Shown in pieces: positions 10,072 through 20,052 of a stretch of 64,000 bases of DNA. Each line of letters starts with the position of its first letter. The first letter of the stretch is position 1. The notes beneath the pieces are model-generated. The model saw only the letters and a program-made list of their open reading frames with translations. It was not told the DNA's origin and searched no databases. The translations under genes were made by a program, and so were the position numbers. Origin of the DNA: Microcella flavibacter (GTDB taxonomy: Bacteria > Actinomycetota > Actinomycetes > Actinomycetales > Microbacteriaceae); assembly GCF_012530535.1 (NCBI RefSeq), contig NZ_CP051299.1, positions 496,001 through 560,000 of the forward strand, written 5' to 3'.

Positions 10072-10600
10072 CGCGGGCCCCTCGACGGCAGCGGGCCGCG
10101 ACGCGCTCGCCGGCCGGCAGCTGCTCGAGCCCATCGCCCGGGCGGCGCTCGCCGAGATCACCCCCGAGTCGACGGTCGGTGCGTTCCGCGAGATCACCGT
10201 CGAGGACGCCGTCGCGACCGTGCGCTTCTCGCCGCGGATGGGCGGCTACCCCGGCTGGGTGTGGGCCGTCGCGATCGCCGTCAACGAGGGCCTCGAGCCG
10301 AGCGTGCTCGAGACCGAGCTCATCCCCTCCGACGGCGCGCTCGTGGCCCCCGATTGGGTGCCGTGGTCGGATCGCCTGGAGGAGTACCTTGCTCATCAGG
10401 CGGATGAGGATGACTCCGAAGGCGGCGACGCCGAGGGTGACGACTCCGGGGACGACGACCACGAGCACGACGAGGACGACCTCGACCCCGATGACGACGT
10501 CGACGGGGTCGACATCGACGCGCACGCGCCCGAGGACGACGACTCCGTCGAGGACGACGTCCACGACCGATCGCGACGCCCCCGAGGACTGACCCCATGA
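10064..10600 (+). CDS. DUF3027 domain-containing protein
   Basis: 178 residues. The segment GYPGWVWAVAIAVNEG followed by ELIPSDGALVAPDWVPWSDR is the DUF3027 signature found in actinobacterial proteins encoded next to this type of cold-shock gene. From about residue 110 the protein becomes almost entirely Asp/Glu/His with scattered Gly (for example DDDHEHDEDDLDPDDD), probably a disordered acidic tail. The ATG overlaps the end of the cold-shock gene by 8 nt, indicating coupled translation. Function unknown. Confidence 0.88.
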   Translation: MPDAGPSTAAGRDALAGRQLLEPIARAALAEITPESTVGAFREITVEDAVATVRFSPRMGGYPGWVWAVAIAVNEGLEPSVLETELIPSDGALVAPDWVPWSDRLEEYLAHQADEDDSEGGDAEGDDSGDDDHEHDEDDLDPDDDVDGVDIDAHAPEDDDSVEDDVHDRSRRPRGLTP

Positions 10601-11112
10601 CGACCACCGCCCGCGCGCTCCGCGCACGAACCCTCGCGGCGGTCGCCGCCACCGCGCTGCTCATCGCCGGCCTCGCCGGGTGCAGCGTCATCGACTCGAT
10701 CACCGGGAGCGTCGAGCGCGATGAGACCGGGCAGGTCGTCGAGGGCGACGACGGCGCCGACGTCTTCTCGATCGTCGTCGGCGACTGCCTCAACGACGCG
10801 ACCGTCGCCGAGGAGGTCAACTCCCTCCCCATCGTGCCGTGCGCCGAGCCGCACGACAGCGAGGTCTACCACGCGTTCGACCTGACGACGGCGGAGCTGC
10901 CGACCGATGCCGAGCTCGAAGCGGCCATCCTCGACAACTGCTATCCCGAGTTCGAGCGGTTCGTCGGCGTCGCCTACGACGCCTCGATGTACTACATCGG
11001 CTACTACAGCCCGAGCGTGGAGAGCTGGGCCGACGGCGACCGCGAGATCCTCTGCACCGTCTACGACGAGGCCGGGCAGACGACCGGCAGCCTCGAGGCC
11101 ATCGGGCGCTAG
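10597..11112 (+). CDS. Septum_form family lipoprotein
   Basis: 171 residues with an N-terminal lipoprotein signal (basic start, hydrophobic core, lipobox LAGC with the lipidated Cys at about residue 28). The mature part has FSIVVGDCLND, VPCAEPHDSEVYHAF and a late ILCTVYD, the cysteine pattern of the septum-formation family. It would be anchored on the outside of the membrane. The ATG overlaps the previous stop (ATGA). Its TAG stop at 11110-11112 lies inside the GCTAGC site used by the IS481 array; the stop codon is preserved. Confidence 0.88.
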   Translation: MTTTARALRARTLAAVAATALLIAGLAGCSVIDSITGSVERDETGQVVEGDDGADVFSIVVGDCLNDATVAEEVNSLPIVPCAEPHDSEVYHAFDLTTAELPTDAELEAAILDNCYPEFERFVGVAYDASMYYIGYYSPSVESWADGDREILCTVYDEAGQTTGSLEAIGR

Positions 11113-11122
11113 CTGTACTCGG

Positions 11123-12100
11123 TCATGAGGTTGGTGACACTCGACTGATCGGGGGCAGGTCTTTGCAGGCGGTGTGGGGTCGATCGTAGTTGTAGTGGTC
11201 AAGCCAGGGCGCGAGGGCGTTGGCGCGTTCCTGGTTCGAGGTGAACGCGTGTCGATATGCCCACCCCTCCTGGAGGGTGCGATTGAAGCGTTCGGCTTTC
11301 CCGTTCTGCCAGGGCGAATACGGTCTCGTGAGCACGTGGGTGGCCGCCAACGACTCCATAACGCTTCGGAAGGCTGCGGAGTTTCGGTAGTTCATGGCGT
11401 TGTCGGTCATGACCTGCCGGATCCTGATCCCGTGTCCGGTGAAGAACGCAGCAGCGTTGTTGAGGAACGCCGCGCAGGTTTCGCCCTTTTCGTCCGGCAG
11501 CACTTGCGCGAACGCGAGCCGGGAGTGGTCATCGACCGCGACGTGGACGTAGTCGAATCCGAGCCTCACGGATCGTTTCCGGCCGATGTTGTGCTCGATC
11601 GTTCCCAGACCGTTCAGGCGCCATCCGCCGCCGTCAGGGATGCGGCCGAGCTTCTTCACGTCGATATGGATCAGATCACCCGGCTGCTCGCGCTCGTATC
11701 GAAGACGGGTCCGGCGGCCTTGACGGATGCGAGTCCCGGTGACCGGGTCCAACTCATGCAGGGCAGGCAAGCCGGCCCGGGCGATCAACCGGGACGCGGT
11801 CGAAGGGCTCACCGCGAAGCGTCGGGCGAGCTCATCGCGGCCGAGCCTGTCGTGTTCCCGGGACGCGATCAGCGCTGCGGCCAGCTGCGGGGAGGTGGTG
11901 GTGGGTGAGCGGTGCGGCCTGGAGGAGCGGTCCTCCAGCGCGCGGATTCCGTGCTCGCGGAAGCGGGTCACCCAGCGGTGAGCGCACTGGCGTGACACGC
12001 CGAGCTCTTTCGCGACATGCGACACAGGACGGCCGGACAGCACCCGTCGGACCAGGATCAGTCGGCCGGCGGGAGCAAGGGGAGAGTTACGGTGGACCAC
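11123..12100 (-). CDS. IS481-family transposase (type A, copy 1)
   Basis: 325 residues from GTG at 12098-12100. An N-terminal winged HTH (VSHVAKELGVSRQCAHRWVTRF) is followed by the rve integrase core with DDE residues in LIHIDVKKLGRIPD, VMTDNAMNYRNS and NGKAERFNRTLQEGW. I chose this start because MVHRNSPLAP matches the usual IS481 N-terminus and a GAGGAAGG ribosome-binding site lies 8-9 nt upstream; in-frame codons extend further up but lack such support. The stop lies inside the left terminal repeat. It differs from copy 3 by only a few residues (for example Asn/Ala in FLNNAAAFF and Met/Leu in DNAMNYR). Confidence 0.93.
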   Translation of the reverse strand: MVHRNSPLAPAGRLILVRRVLSGRPVSHVAKELGVSRQCAHRWVTRFREHGIRALEDRSSRPHRSPTTTSPQLAAALIASREHDRLGRDELARRFAVSPSTASRLIARAGLPALHELDPVTGTRIRQGRRTRLRYEREQPGDLIHIDVKKLGRIPDGGGWRLNGLGTIEHNIGRKRSVRLGFDYVHVAVDDHSRLAFAQVLPDEKGETCAAFLNNAAAFFTGHGIRIRQVMTDNAMNYRNSAAFRSVMESLAATHVLTRPYSPWQNGKAERFNRTLQEGWAYRHAFTSNQERANALAPWLDHYNYDRPHTACKDLPPISRVSPTS

Positions 12101-12155
12101 GAGAAGGCCTTCCTCTTCAGGGCGTTTAGACACCACCCAGAATGAAGGCCTTCTC
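12101..12155 (-). promoter_or_regulatory. Leader hairpin covering the transposase ribosome-binding site (copy 1)
   Basis: Perfect 12-bp arms GAGAAGGCCTTC (12101-12112) and GAAGGCCTTCTC (12144-12155) enclose a 31-nt loop. The mRNA arm containing GAAGG ends exactly at the GTG start, so part of the Shine-Dalgarno sequence would be paired when this leader is transcribed in full. Confidence 0.65.
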
Positions 12156-12241
12156 CTCTGCCTTGTGTCACCAACGTGCTGACCGGGTACAGCTAGCTGT
12201 ACTCGGCAGGGACGTTGGTGACACAACCGTTGTGAGACAGG

Positions 12242-12293
12242 GAGACCTCCTGGCTTAGTGGAGCTGTCTAGTTCTTCACTGCCAGGAGGTCTC
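12242..12293 (+). promoter_or_regulatory. Leader hairpin covering the transposase ribosome-binding site (type B)
   Basis: Perfect 13-bp arms GAGACCTCCTGGC (12242-12254) and GCCAGGAGGTCTC (12281-12293) with a 26-nt loop. The downstream arm contains the whole AGGAGG Shine-Dalgarno sequence (12284-12289) and abuts the GTG start at 12294. The layout matches the type A leaders although the sequence is unrelated. Confidence 0.72.
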
Positions 12294-13247
12294 GTGTCCC
12301 ACGGTAATGCCCGCCTCAATGTCCGCGGGAGGCTGCTGCTGATCGACCGGGTGATCGGTCAAGGCCGCCCGGTCGCTCACGTCGCCTCCGAGCTCGGCAT
12401 CTCCCGACAATGCGCCCATCGATGGGTCGGCCGGTTCCGGCAGGAAGGTGCCGCGGGGCTTCAGGACCGCTCCTCGCGCCCGCATCGCTCACCGAATCGA
12501 ACACCGGCCCACCTCGAGCAACAAGTGTTGACTTTGCGACGCCGGCGCCGGGTCGGGCCGGCGAGACTTGCTGAGGAGTTGGGAATCCCAACCCGCACGA
12601 TCGGCGCGATCCTTCACCGGCATGCCGTGCCGCGCCTGGCGGAATGCGATCCACTGACCGGGGCAGTGATCCGCGCCTCTCGCCGAACCGGGCTGCGTTA
12701 TGAACGAGACCGGCCCGGCGAGCTGGTCCACATGGACGTGAAGAAGCTCGGCCGGATCCCCGACGGCGGCGGATGGCGCGCCCACGGCCGCAGCGAACAA
12801 GTCCGCGGCCGCGGCATCGGGTTCGACTACGTCCACTCCATGATCGATGACCACTCCCGGTTGGCGTATTCCGAGATCCTTCCCGACGAGAAAGGCATCA
12901 CCTGCGCGCAGTTCCTGCTCCGCGCCGCGGACTACTTCGCCCAGCGCGGCATCACCCGCATCGAGCGGATCATGACCGACAACGCCTTCGCCTATCGCAA
13001 ATCCCTCGCTGCTGCGGCGGCTCAACTCGGCGCGAAACAGGTCTTCATCCGTCCTCACTGCCCCTGGCAGAACGGCAAGGTCGAACGCCTGAACCGGACG
13101 CTGCAGATCGAATGGGCTTACCGGCAAGTGTTCACCTCCAACGACGACCGAGCGGCTGCGCTTGCGCCCTGGCTGGAGCACTACAACACTCAACGCATCC
13201 ACACAGCCATCGGAGCACCCCCGATCAGCCGAGTGTCGCCAACGTGA
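12294..13247 (+). CDS. IS481-family transposase (type B)
   Basis: 317 residues. HTH VAHVASELGISRQCAHRWVGRF is followed by an integrase core with DDE residues in LVHMDVKKLGRIPD, IMTDNAFAYRKS and NGKVERLNRTLQIEW. The GTG at 12294 is preferred because a perfect AGGAGG lies 4 nt upstream and the protein then begins MSHGNARLN, as in IS481 relatives; an upstream in-frame ATG at 12258 lies in the hairpin loop region and lacks a ribosome-binding site. The stop is inside the right terminal repeat. Confidence 0.93.
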   Translation: MSHGNARLNVRGRLLLIDRVIGQGRPVAHVASELGISRQCAHRWVGRFRQEGAAGLQDRSSRPHRSPNRTPAHLEQQVLTLRRRRRVGPARLAEELGIPTRTIGAILHRHAVPRLAECDPLTGAVIRASRRTGLRYERDRPGELVHMDVKKLGRIPDGGGWRAHGRSEQVRGRGIGFDYVHSMIDDHSRLAYSEILPDEKGITCAQFLLRAADYFAQRGITRIERIMTDNAFAYRKSLAAAAAQLGAKQVFIRPHCPWQNGKVERLNRTLQIEWAYRQVFTSNDDRAAALAPWLEHYNTQRIHTAIGAPPISRVSPT

Positions 13248-13265
13248 CTGCCCAGTACAGCTAGC

Positions 13266-14343
13266 TGTACTCGGTCATGAGGTTGGTGACACTCGACTGA
13301 TCGGGGGCAGGTCTTTGCAGGCGGTGTGGGGTCGATCGTAGTTGTAGTGGTCAAGCCAGGGCGCGAGGGCGTTGGCGCGTTCCTGGTTCGAGGTGAACGC
13401 GTGTCGATATGCCCACCCCTCCTGGAGGGTGCGATTGAAGCGTTCGGCTTTCCCGTTCTGCCAGGGCGAATACGGTCTCGTGAGCACGTGGGTGGCCGCC
13501 AACGACTCCATAACGCTTCGGAAGGCTGCGGAGTTTCGGTAGTTCAAGGCGTTGTCGGTCATGACCTGCCGGATCCTGATCCCGTGTCCGGTGAAGAACG
13601 CAGCAGCGTTGGCGAGGAACGCCGCGCAGGTTTCGCCCTTTTCATCCGGCAGCACCTGCGCGAACGCGAGCCGCGAGTGGTCATCGACCGCGACGTGGAC
13701 GTAGTCGAAGCCGAGCCTCACGGATCGTTTCCGGCCGATGTTGTGCTCGATCGTTCCCAGACCGTTCAGGCGCCATCCGCCGCCGTCAGGGATGCGGCCG
13801 AGCTTCTTCACGTCGATATGGATCAGATCACCCGGCTGCTCGCGCTCGTATCGAAGACGGGTCCGGCGGCCTTGACGGATGCGAGTCCCGGTGACCGGGT
13901 CCAACTCATGCAGGGCAGGCAAGCCGGCCCGGGCGATCAACCGGGACGCGGTCGAAGGGCTCACCGCGAAGCGTCGGGCGAGCTCATCGCGGCCGAGCCT
14001 GTCGTGTTCCCGGGACGCGATCAGCGCTGCGGCCAGCTGCGGGGAGGTGGTGGTGGGTGAGCGGTGCGGCCTGGAGGAGCGGTCCTCCAGCGCGCGGATT
14101 CCGTGCTCGCGGAAGCGGGTCACCCAGCGGTGAGCGCACTGGCGTGATACTCCGAGCTCTTTCGCGACATGCGAGACAGGCCGGCCGGACAGCACCCGTC
14201 GGACCAGGATCAGTCGGCCGGCGGGAGCAAGGGGAGCGTTACGGTGGACCACGAGAAGGCCTTCCTCTTCAGGGCGTTTAGACACCACCCAGAATGAAGG
14301 CCTTCTCCTCTGCCTTGTGTCACCAACGTGCTGACCGGGTACA
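13266..14343 (-). mobile_element. IS481-family insertion sequence, copy 3 (type A)
   Basis: 1078 bp, the same length and ends as copy 1, flanked by GCTAGC. It differs from copy 1 at scattered single bases (for example TTCAAGGCG for TTCATGGCG, and GTTGGCGAGG for GTTGTTGAGG), so the two copies are not a recent identical duplication. Confidence 0.93.
13275..14252 (-). CDS. IS481-family transposase (type A, copy 3)
   Basis: 325 residues from GTG at 14250-14252, chosen as for copy 1. The HTH (VSHVAKELGVSRQCAHRWV), the first Asp in LIHIDVKKLGRIPD, the second in VMTDNALNYRNS and the Glu in NGKAERFNRTLQ are all present, so the enzyme appears intact. The same 12-bp leader inverted repeat (14253-14264 and 14296-14307) precedes it. 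The stop lies in the terminal repeat. Confidence 0.93.
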   Translation of the reverse strand: MVHRNAPLAPAGRLILVRRVLSGRPVSHVAKELGVSRQCAHRWVTRFREHGIRALEDRSSRPHRSPTTTSPQLAAALIASREHDRLGRDELARRFAVSPSTASRLIARAGLPALHELDPVTGTRIRQGRRTRLRYEREQPGDLIHIDVKKLGRIPDGGGWRLNGLGTIEHNIGRKRSVRLGFDYVHVAVDDHSRLAFAQVLPDEKGETCAAFLANAAAFFTGHGIRIRQVMTDNALNYRNSAAFRSVMESLAATHVLTRPYSPWQNGKAERFNRTLQEGWAYRHAFTSNQERANALAPWLDHYNYDRPHTACKDLPPISRVSPTS

Positions 14344-14378
14344 GCTAGCCCGCCTCACGGCATCGGCGCCCGCGCGGC

Positions 14379-15902
<1,524 letters not shown>

Positions 15903-15954
15903 GCCGATCAGCGTGCCGTACTCGGGCCGCGCGCGCCCGTGTGGCGGCTGTGCG

Positions 15955-16275
15955 TCAGCCGAGCGGCGGGGTGACGGGGCCGATCGCCGGCCCGGCGCCG
16001 GGGTGCGCGGCCTCGGGAGGGGCGGCCGCGCTCCCGCGCTTGTCGTGACCGGTGCGCCGGGAGACGATCACGCCCGCGACGCCGAGCGCGATGCCGATGC
16101 CGATCGTGAGCAGGGCGCCCCAAGTGTCGATCGCGCCGGGAACCGCGAGCATGGCGAGGACGACGGCGAGGCCGAGCATCCACCCGCCCAGACCCACCCA
16201 GAAGGCGCGCGCGTCGTTCGTGCGCAGCGGCGCCGGCTCGGGCCGGCGCTCCTCCTGGCGGATCCAGAGGCGCAC
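15955..16275 (-). CDS. DUF2530 domain-containing membrane protein
   Basis: 106 residues from GTG at 16273-16275. PLRTNDARAFWVGLGGW followed by two hydrophobic helices (LGLAVVLAMLAV and LLTIGIGIALGVAGVIV) matches the small actinobacterial DUF2530 proteins. The C-terminal 30 residues are Pro/Ala-rich and probably cytoplasmic. It starts 5 nt after serC ends, so the two are probably one transcript. Function unknown; the start codon is not certain. Confidence 0.75.
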   Translation of the reverse strand: MRLWIRQEERRPEPAPLRTNDARAFWVGLGGWMLGLAVVLAMLAVPGAIDTWGALLTIGIGIALGVAGVIVSRRTGHDKRGSAAAPPEAAHPGAGPAIGPVTPPLG

Positions 16276-16280
16276 GGGGA

Positions 16281-17441
<1,161 letters not shown>

Positions 17442-17494
17442 TTAGGCTGGAGGTCTGCCCGCCAGGGCGGTGCGATGCCACCGGGAGGCGATCA

Positions 17495-18184
17495 ATGACG
17501 GATCTCGTCGACACCACCGAGATGTACCTGCGCACGATCCTCGACCTCGAGGAGGAGGGCATCGTGCCCCTCCGCGCCCGCATCTCGGAGCGCATCGGGC
17601 ACTCCGGCCCGACCGTGTCGCAGACCGTCGCCCGGATGGAGCGCGACGGGCTCGTGCACGTCGACGGCGACCGCCACCTGCAGCTGTCGGAGACGGGGCG
17701 GCACAAGGCCGTCGGCGTGATGCGCAAGCACCGCCTCGCGGAGCGCCTGCTCGCCGACGTGATCGGGCTCGACTGGTCGCTCGTGCACGACGAGGCCTGC
17801 CGCTGGGAGCACGTCATGAGCGAGCAGGTCGAGCGCCGGCTGCTGACGCTGCTCGGCGACCCCACCGAGTCGCCGTACGGCAACCCCATCCCGGGGCTGG
17901 AGGAGATCGGCGGCCCCGTCGCCGAGTCGTTCCTCGACGGCGTGCTGCCGCTGCCGCACGCGCTCGCCGCCGGCACGCTGCACTGCACCATCCGGCGCCT
18001 CGCCGAGCCCGTGCAGTTCGATCCCGACCTGCTGCACCAGCTGCACGAGGCGGGCGTGTTGCCCGGCGCCGAGGCCCGCATCCGCGCGGAGGCGAACGGC
18101 TACATCTCGGTCGAGGTGATCGGCCGCGCCGAGGGCATCGAGCTGCCGATCGAGGTCGCGCAGCATATATACGTCGCTGACTGA
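17495..18184 (+). CDS. DtxR-family metal-dependent transcriptional regulator
   Basis: 229 residues. The N-terminal winged HTH is LVDTTEMYLRTILDLEEEG...SGPTVSQTVARMERDGLV; the dimerisation/metal domain contains HRLAERLLADVIGLDW and CRWEHVMSEQVERRL with the expected Cys, His and Glu ligands; the C-terminal third is an SH3-like FeoA domain. This is the IdeR/DtxR/MntR group, which represses metal uptake genes in response to Fe(II) or Mn(II). The sequence alone does not say which metal is sensed. ATG at 17495 with GGAGG about 8 nt upstream. Confidence 0.92.
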   Translation: MTDLVDTTEMYLRTILDLEEEGIVPLRARISERIGHSGPTVSQTVARMERDGLVHVDGDRHLQLSETGRHKAVGVMRKHRLAERLLADVIGLDWSLVHDEACRWEHVMSEQVERRLLTLLGDPTESPYGNPIPGLEEIGGPVAESFLDGVLPLPHALAAGTLHCTIRRLAEPVQFDPDLLHQLHEAGVLPGAEARIRAEANGYISVEVIGRAEGIELPIEVAQHIYVAD

Positions 18185-18230
18185 CGAATAACCGCAACAT
18201 CTGGGATCGGCCCGTCGCCTGCGAGGAGCG

Positions 18231-19042
18231 GTGAGATGCGAGAGCTCTCAACTCCTGATCCCAGCGAACACCACCGGCGACGTCGCCAGCACTTCTGCGG
18301 CGCGTCGACCCCTCCGTGACACCTGGCGGGGAACCGCCCTCAACGTCTGCGTCATGGCGGTGGCCACCGGCCTCGTCGCGACCCTGGCCCTGCCGGGCTA
18401 CGCGATCGATCCGGTCGCGAACGCCGGCGGACTCGACGCGGCGACCGCGCAGGCCGAGCTGCGCGCCGCCGGGGCGCAGGAGCTCGACATCGAGGCGACG
18501 ACCGCGCAGACCGTCGTGCGCGACGTCTTCACCGCCACCTCCATGGAGGAGCTCGAGGCGGCCCGCGCCGCTGAGGCCGCCGCGGTTGCCGCAGCAGCGG
18601 CCGCCGAGCGCCGCGCCGAGATCGCCGCCGCTCCGGCCGCCGCGAGCGCCGCGTACGGCGGGCCGTCCGTCGGCGACTACCTCGCCAACCCGGCCTACCC
18701 GAGCTTCAGCCTCGACGGAATCGTCGCGGTCGGTGAGCAGTACATCGGTACCCCGTACCGCTTCGGCGGCGCCGACCCCTCGGGCTTCGACTGCTCGGGC
18801 TTCGTGCAGTTCGTCTACGCCCAGTTCGGCGTCTCGCTGCCGCACTCCGTGGTCGGGCAGGACGCGATGGGCACCCGCATATCGCGCGCCGACGCGGCTC
18901 CCGGCGACCTCGTGATCATGCCCGGGCAAACGGCATCTACATGGGCAACGGGATGATCATGGACGCCCCGAAGCCGGGCGCCTACGTGAGCGTGCGCCCC
19001 ATCTGGACGGACAACTACTGGATCGTGCGCATCGGCATCTGA
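18231..19042 (+). pseudogene. NlpC/P60 (C40) cell-wall peptidase, frameshifted
   Basis: A signal/TM segment (VCVMAVATGLVATLALPGYAI) is followed by an Ala-rich coiled region and a C40 domain with the catalytic Cys in SGFDCSGFVQFVYAQFGV. At 18927-18930 the sequence CCCGGGCAAACGG lacks one base relative to the frame expected for PGH-NGIYMGNG, so translation ends at 18956. Continuing in the other frame gives YMGNGMIMDAPKPGAYVSV to a TGA at 19040-19042, the normal C-terminus. The shift removes the catalytic His and everything after it. The N-terminus is also ambiguous: GTG at 18231 opens this frame, while an ATG at 18236 in another frame starts a short MRELSTPDPSE. It may be a true mutation or a sequencing error. 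Confidence 0.78.
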
Positions 19043-19075
19043 GGCGCCCCGCACGCTCCCGCATGAACCGCTCGT

Positions 19076-19111
19076 GAACCGGCGCGCCCTCCTCGGACGG
19101 CGCGCCGGTTC
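19076..19111 (+). terminator. Terminator hairpin after the NlpC/P60 gene
   Basis: Perfect 13-bp arms GAACCGGCGCGCC (19076-19088) and GGCGCGCCGGTTC (19099-19111) with a 10-nt loop, starting 33 nt after the restored stop codon of the peptidase gene. Confidence 0.8.
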
Positions 19112-19163
19112 ATGGTTTACCCTGAACCCACTCGGTACCACCAAGAGGAGCCCGGGAGAGGCC

Positions 19164-19280
19164 ATGTGCGAGCAGCGCGACATCCAAACCGTGGATGCGC
19201 GCGTCCTGTTCCGCATACAGCCCAGCGTTCGCCGGATCGTGCCCTGTCACGGTCGCGTCGAGATGAGCACTGCAGTCTGA
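19164..19280 (+). CDS. Candidate 38-residue small ORF ending in a terminator
   Basis: ATG at 19164 is preceded by GGGAGAGG at good spacing and opens 38 codons (starting MCEQRDIQTVDARVLFRIQP) with three cysteine-containing or basic patches. I do not recognise the product. Its last codons and stop lie inside the stem of an intrinsic terminator, so it would be a self-contained short transcript or a leader for the HNH gene 120 nt downstream. It may not be translated. Confidence 0.4.
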   Translation: MCEQRDIQTVDARVLFRIQPSVRRIVPCHGRVEMSTAV

Positions 19281-19296
19281 CTGCAGTGCTTTTTTT
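19266..19296 (+). terminator. Intrinsic terminator with T tract
   Basis: Perfect 11-bp arms AGCACTGCAGT (19266-19276) and ACTGCAGTGCT (19280-19290) with a 3-nt loop followed by seven T residues. This is the only hairpin with a long T run that I noted in the window. It separates the short ORF at 19164 from the HNH gene and could act as an attenuator for it. Confidence 0.88.
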
Positions 19297-19399
19297 GTGC
19301 CCGCGCGAGCGGGAGCGCTGAACCCTCCCGCCGACGGCGGAACCGGCGAGTAGGACCGCCCGCAGGCCATGCGGGCCCGTTCACCCTGGAGGTTCCGCA

Positions 19400-19900
19400 G
19401 TGCGCACTCTCGTTCTCAACGCCGGCTACGAGCCGCTCGCCGTCGTGTCGTTCCGCCGGGCCCTGGTTCTCGTCATGAACGGCAAGGCCACCGTGCTGGT
19501 CCGTGACTCCGACCACCCCGTGCTGGGCATCCACGATTCGTGGGAGCGCCCGAGCGTCATCGTGCTGCGCCGCTACGTGCGATTGCCGCACAGCCGCCAG
19601 GTGCCGCTCACCCGCCGGGGCGTGCTGCGGCGCGACGCCAACCGCTGCGCCTACTGCGACGGCCACGCCACCACCATCGACCACGTCATGCCCCGCTCGC
19701 GCGGCGGCCGCGACTCGTGGGAGAACCTCGTGGCCTGCTGCCTGCGCTGCAACAACCTCAAGAGCGACCGCACGCCCGCCGAGATGGGATGGCGGCTGCG
19801 GGTGCAGCCGCGCGCGCCGCACGGCACCGCGTGGCTCGTGCGCGGCATCGAGCGACCGCAGCCCTCCTGGGACGAGTACCTGGCGCCGGCGGCCGCGTAG
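19400..19900 (+). CDS. HNH endonuclease domain protein
   Basis: 166 residues. The HNH core contains CAYCDGHATTIDHVMPRSRGGRD with Cys-x-x-Cys zinc ligands and the catalytic Asp-His, then CCLRCNNLKSDRTP with a second Cys-x-x-Cys and the Asn. The N-terminal half (VLNAGYEPLAVVSFRRALVLV) matches a conserved actinobacterial HNH protein found in core genomes, so this is not an obvious mobile gene. It presumably nicks or cuts DNA, but its cellular role is unknown. A GTG start follows GGAGG at about 8 nt. Confidence 0.88.
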   Translation: MRTLVLNAGYEPLAVVSFRRALVLVMNGKATVLVRDSDHPVLGIHDSWERPSVIVLRRYVRLPHSRQVPLTRRGVLRRDANRCAYCDGHATTIDHVMPRSRGGRDSWENLVACCLRCNNLKSDRTPAEMGWRLRVQPRAPHGTAWLVRGIERPQPSWDEYLAPAAA

Positions 19901-20052
19901 CCTCGGCGATCTGTCGACGCTCGCAAAGCGAACACCGCGCGGCGCGTCGGGAGGCATTCGGCACGGCGCGCGGCTCGGCGGGCAATACAGTCCCCCTAAA
20001 GGGGGCCTGACCGCCGACGCTCAGACCCCTAACCTGATGGCCGGGGGAACAA

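Larger units (their letters stand above)
11114..12191 (-). mobile_element. IS481-family insertion sequence, copy 1 (type A)
   Basis: 1078 bp with imperfect terminal inverted repeats of about 27 bp, starting TGTACTCGGTCA on the left and TGTACCCGGTCA on the right end read inward, both ending GTTGGTGACAC. It is flanked by GCTAGC on both sides. It encodes one transposase on the complement strand. Confidence 0.93.
12198..13259 (+). mobile_element. IS481-family insertion sequence, middle element (type B)
   Basis: 1062 bp. The terminal repeats read inward are TGTACTCGGCAGGGACGTTGG on the left and TGTACTGGGCAGTCACGTTGG on the right, both continuing to GACAC. It is flanked by GCTAGC. It points opposite to the two type A copies and has a related but clearly different transposase. 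Confidence 0.93.
11108..14349. mobile_element. Tandem array of three IS481-family elements in one GCTAGC site
   Basis: GCTAGC occurs at 11108-11113, 12192-12197, 13260-13265 and 14344-14349, and the three spaces between are exactly IS elements with no other DNA. Elements 1 and 3 are the same IS (1078 bp each, complement strand, a small number of base differences); element 2 is a distinct 1062-bp member on the plus strand. NCTAGN targets with 6-bp duplications are established for IS481 of Bordetella, so each insertion recreates the target. Removing the array rejoins the lipoprotein gene to the flavoprotein gene with about 30 bp between their stops. Confidence 0.93.

Noticed and set aside
18185-18230. 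A c-di-AMP (ydaO-type) riboswitch before the NlpC/P60 gene
   Set aside because: Such riboswitches precede wall hydrolases in many actinobacteria, but only 46 nt separate the genes here and none of the conserved core is visible.
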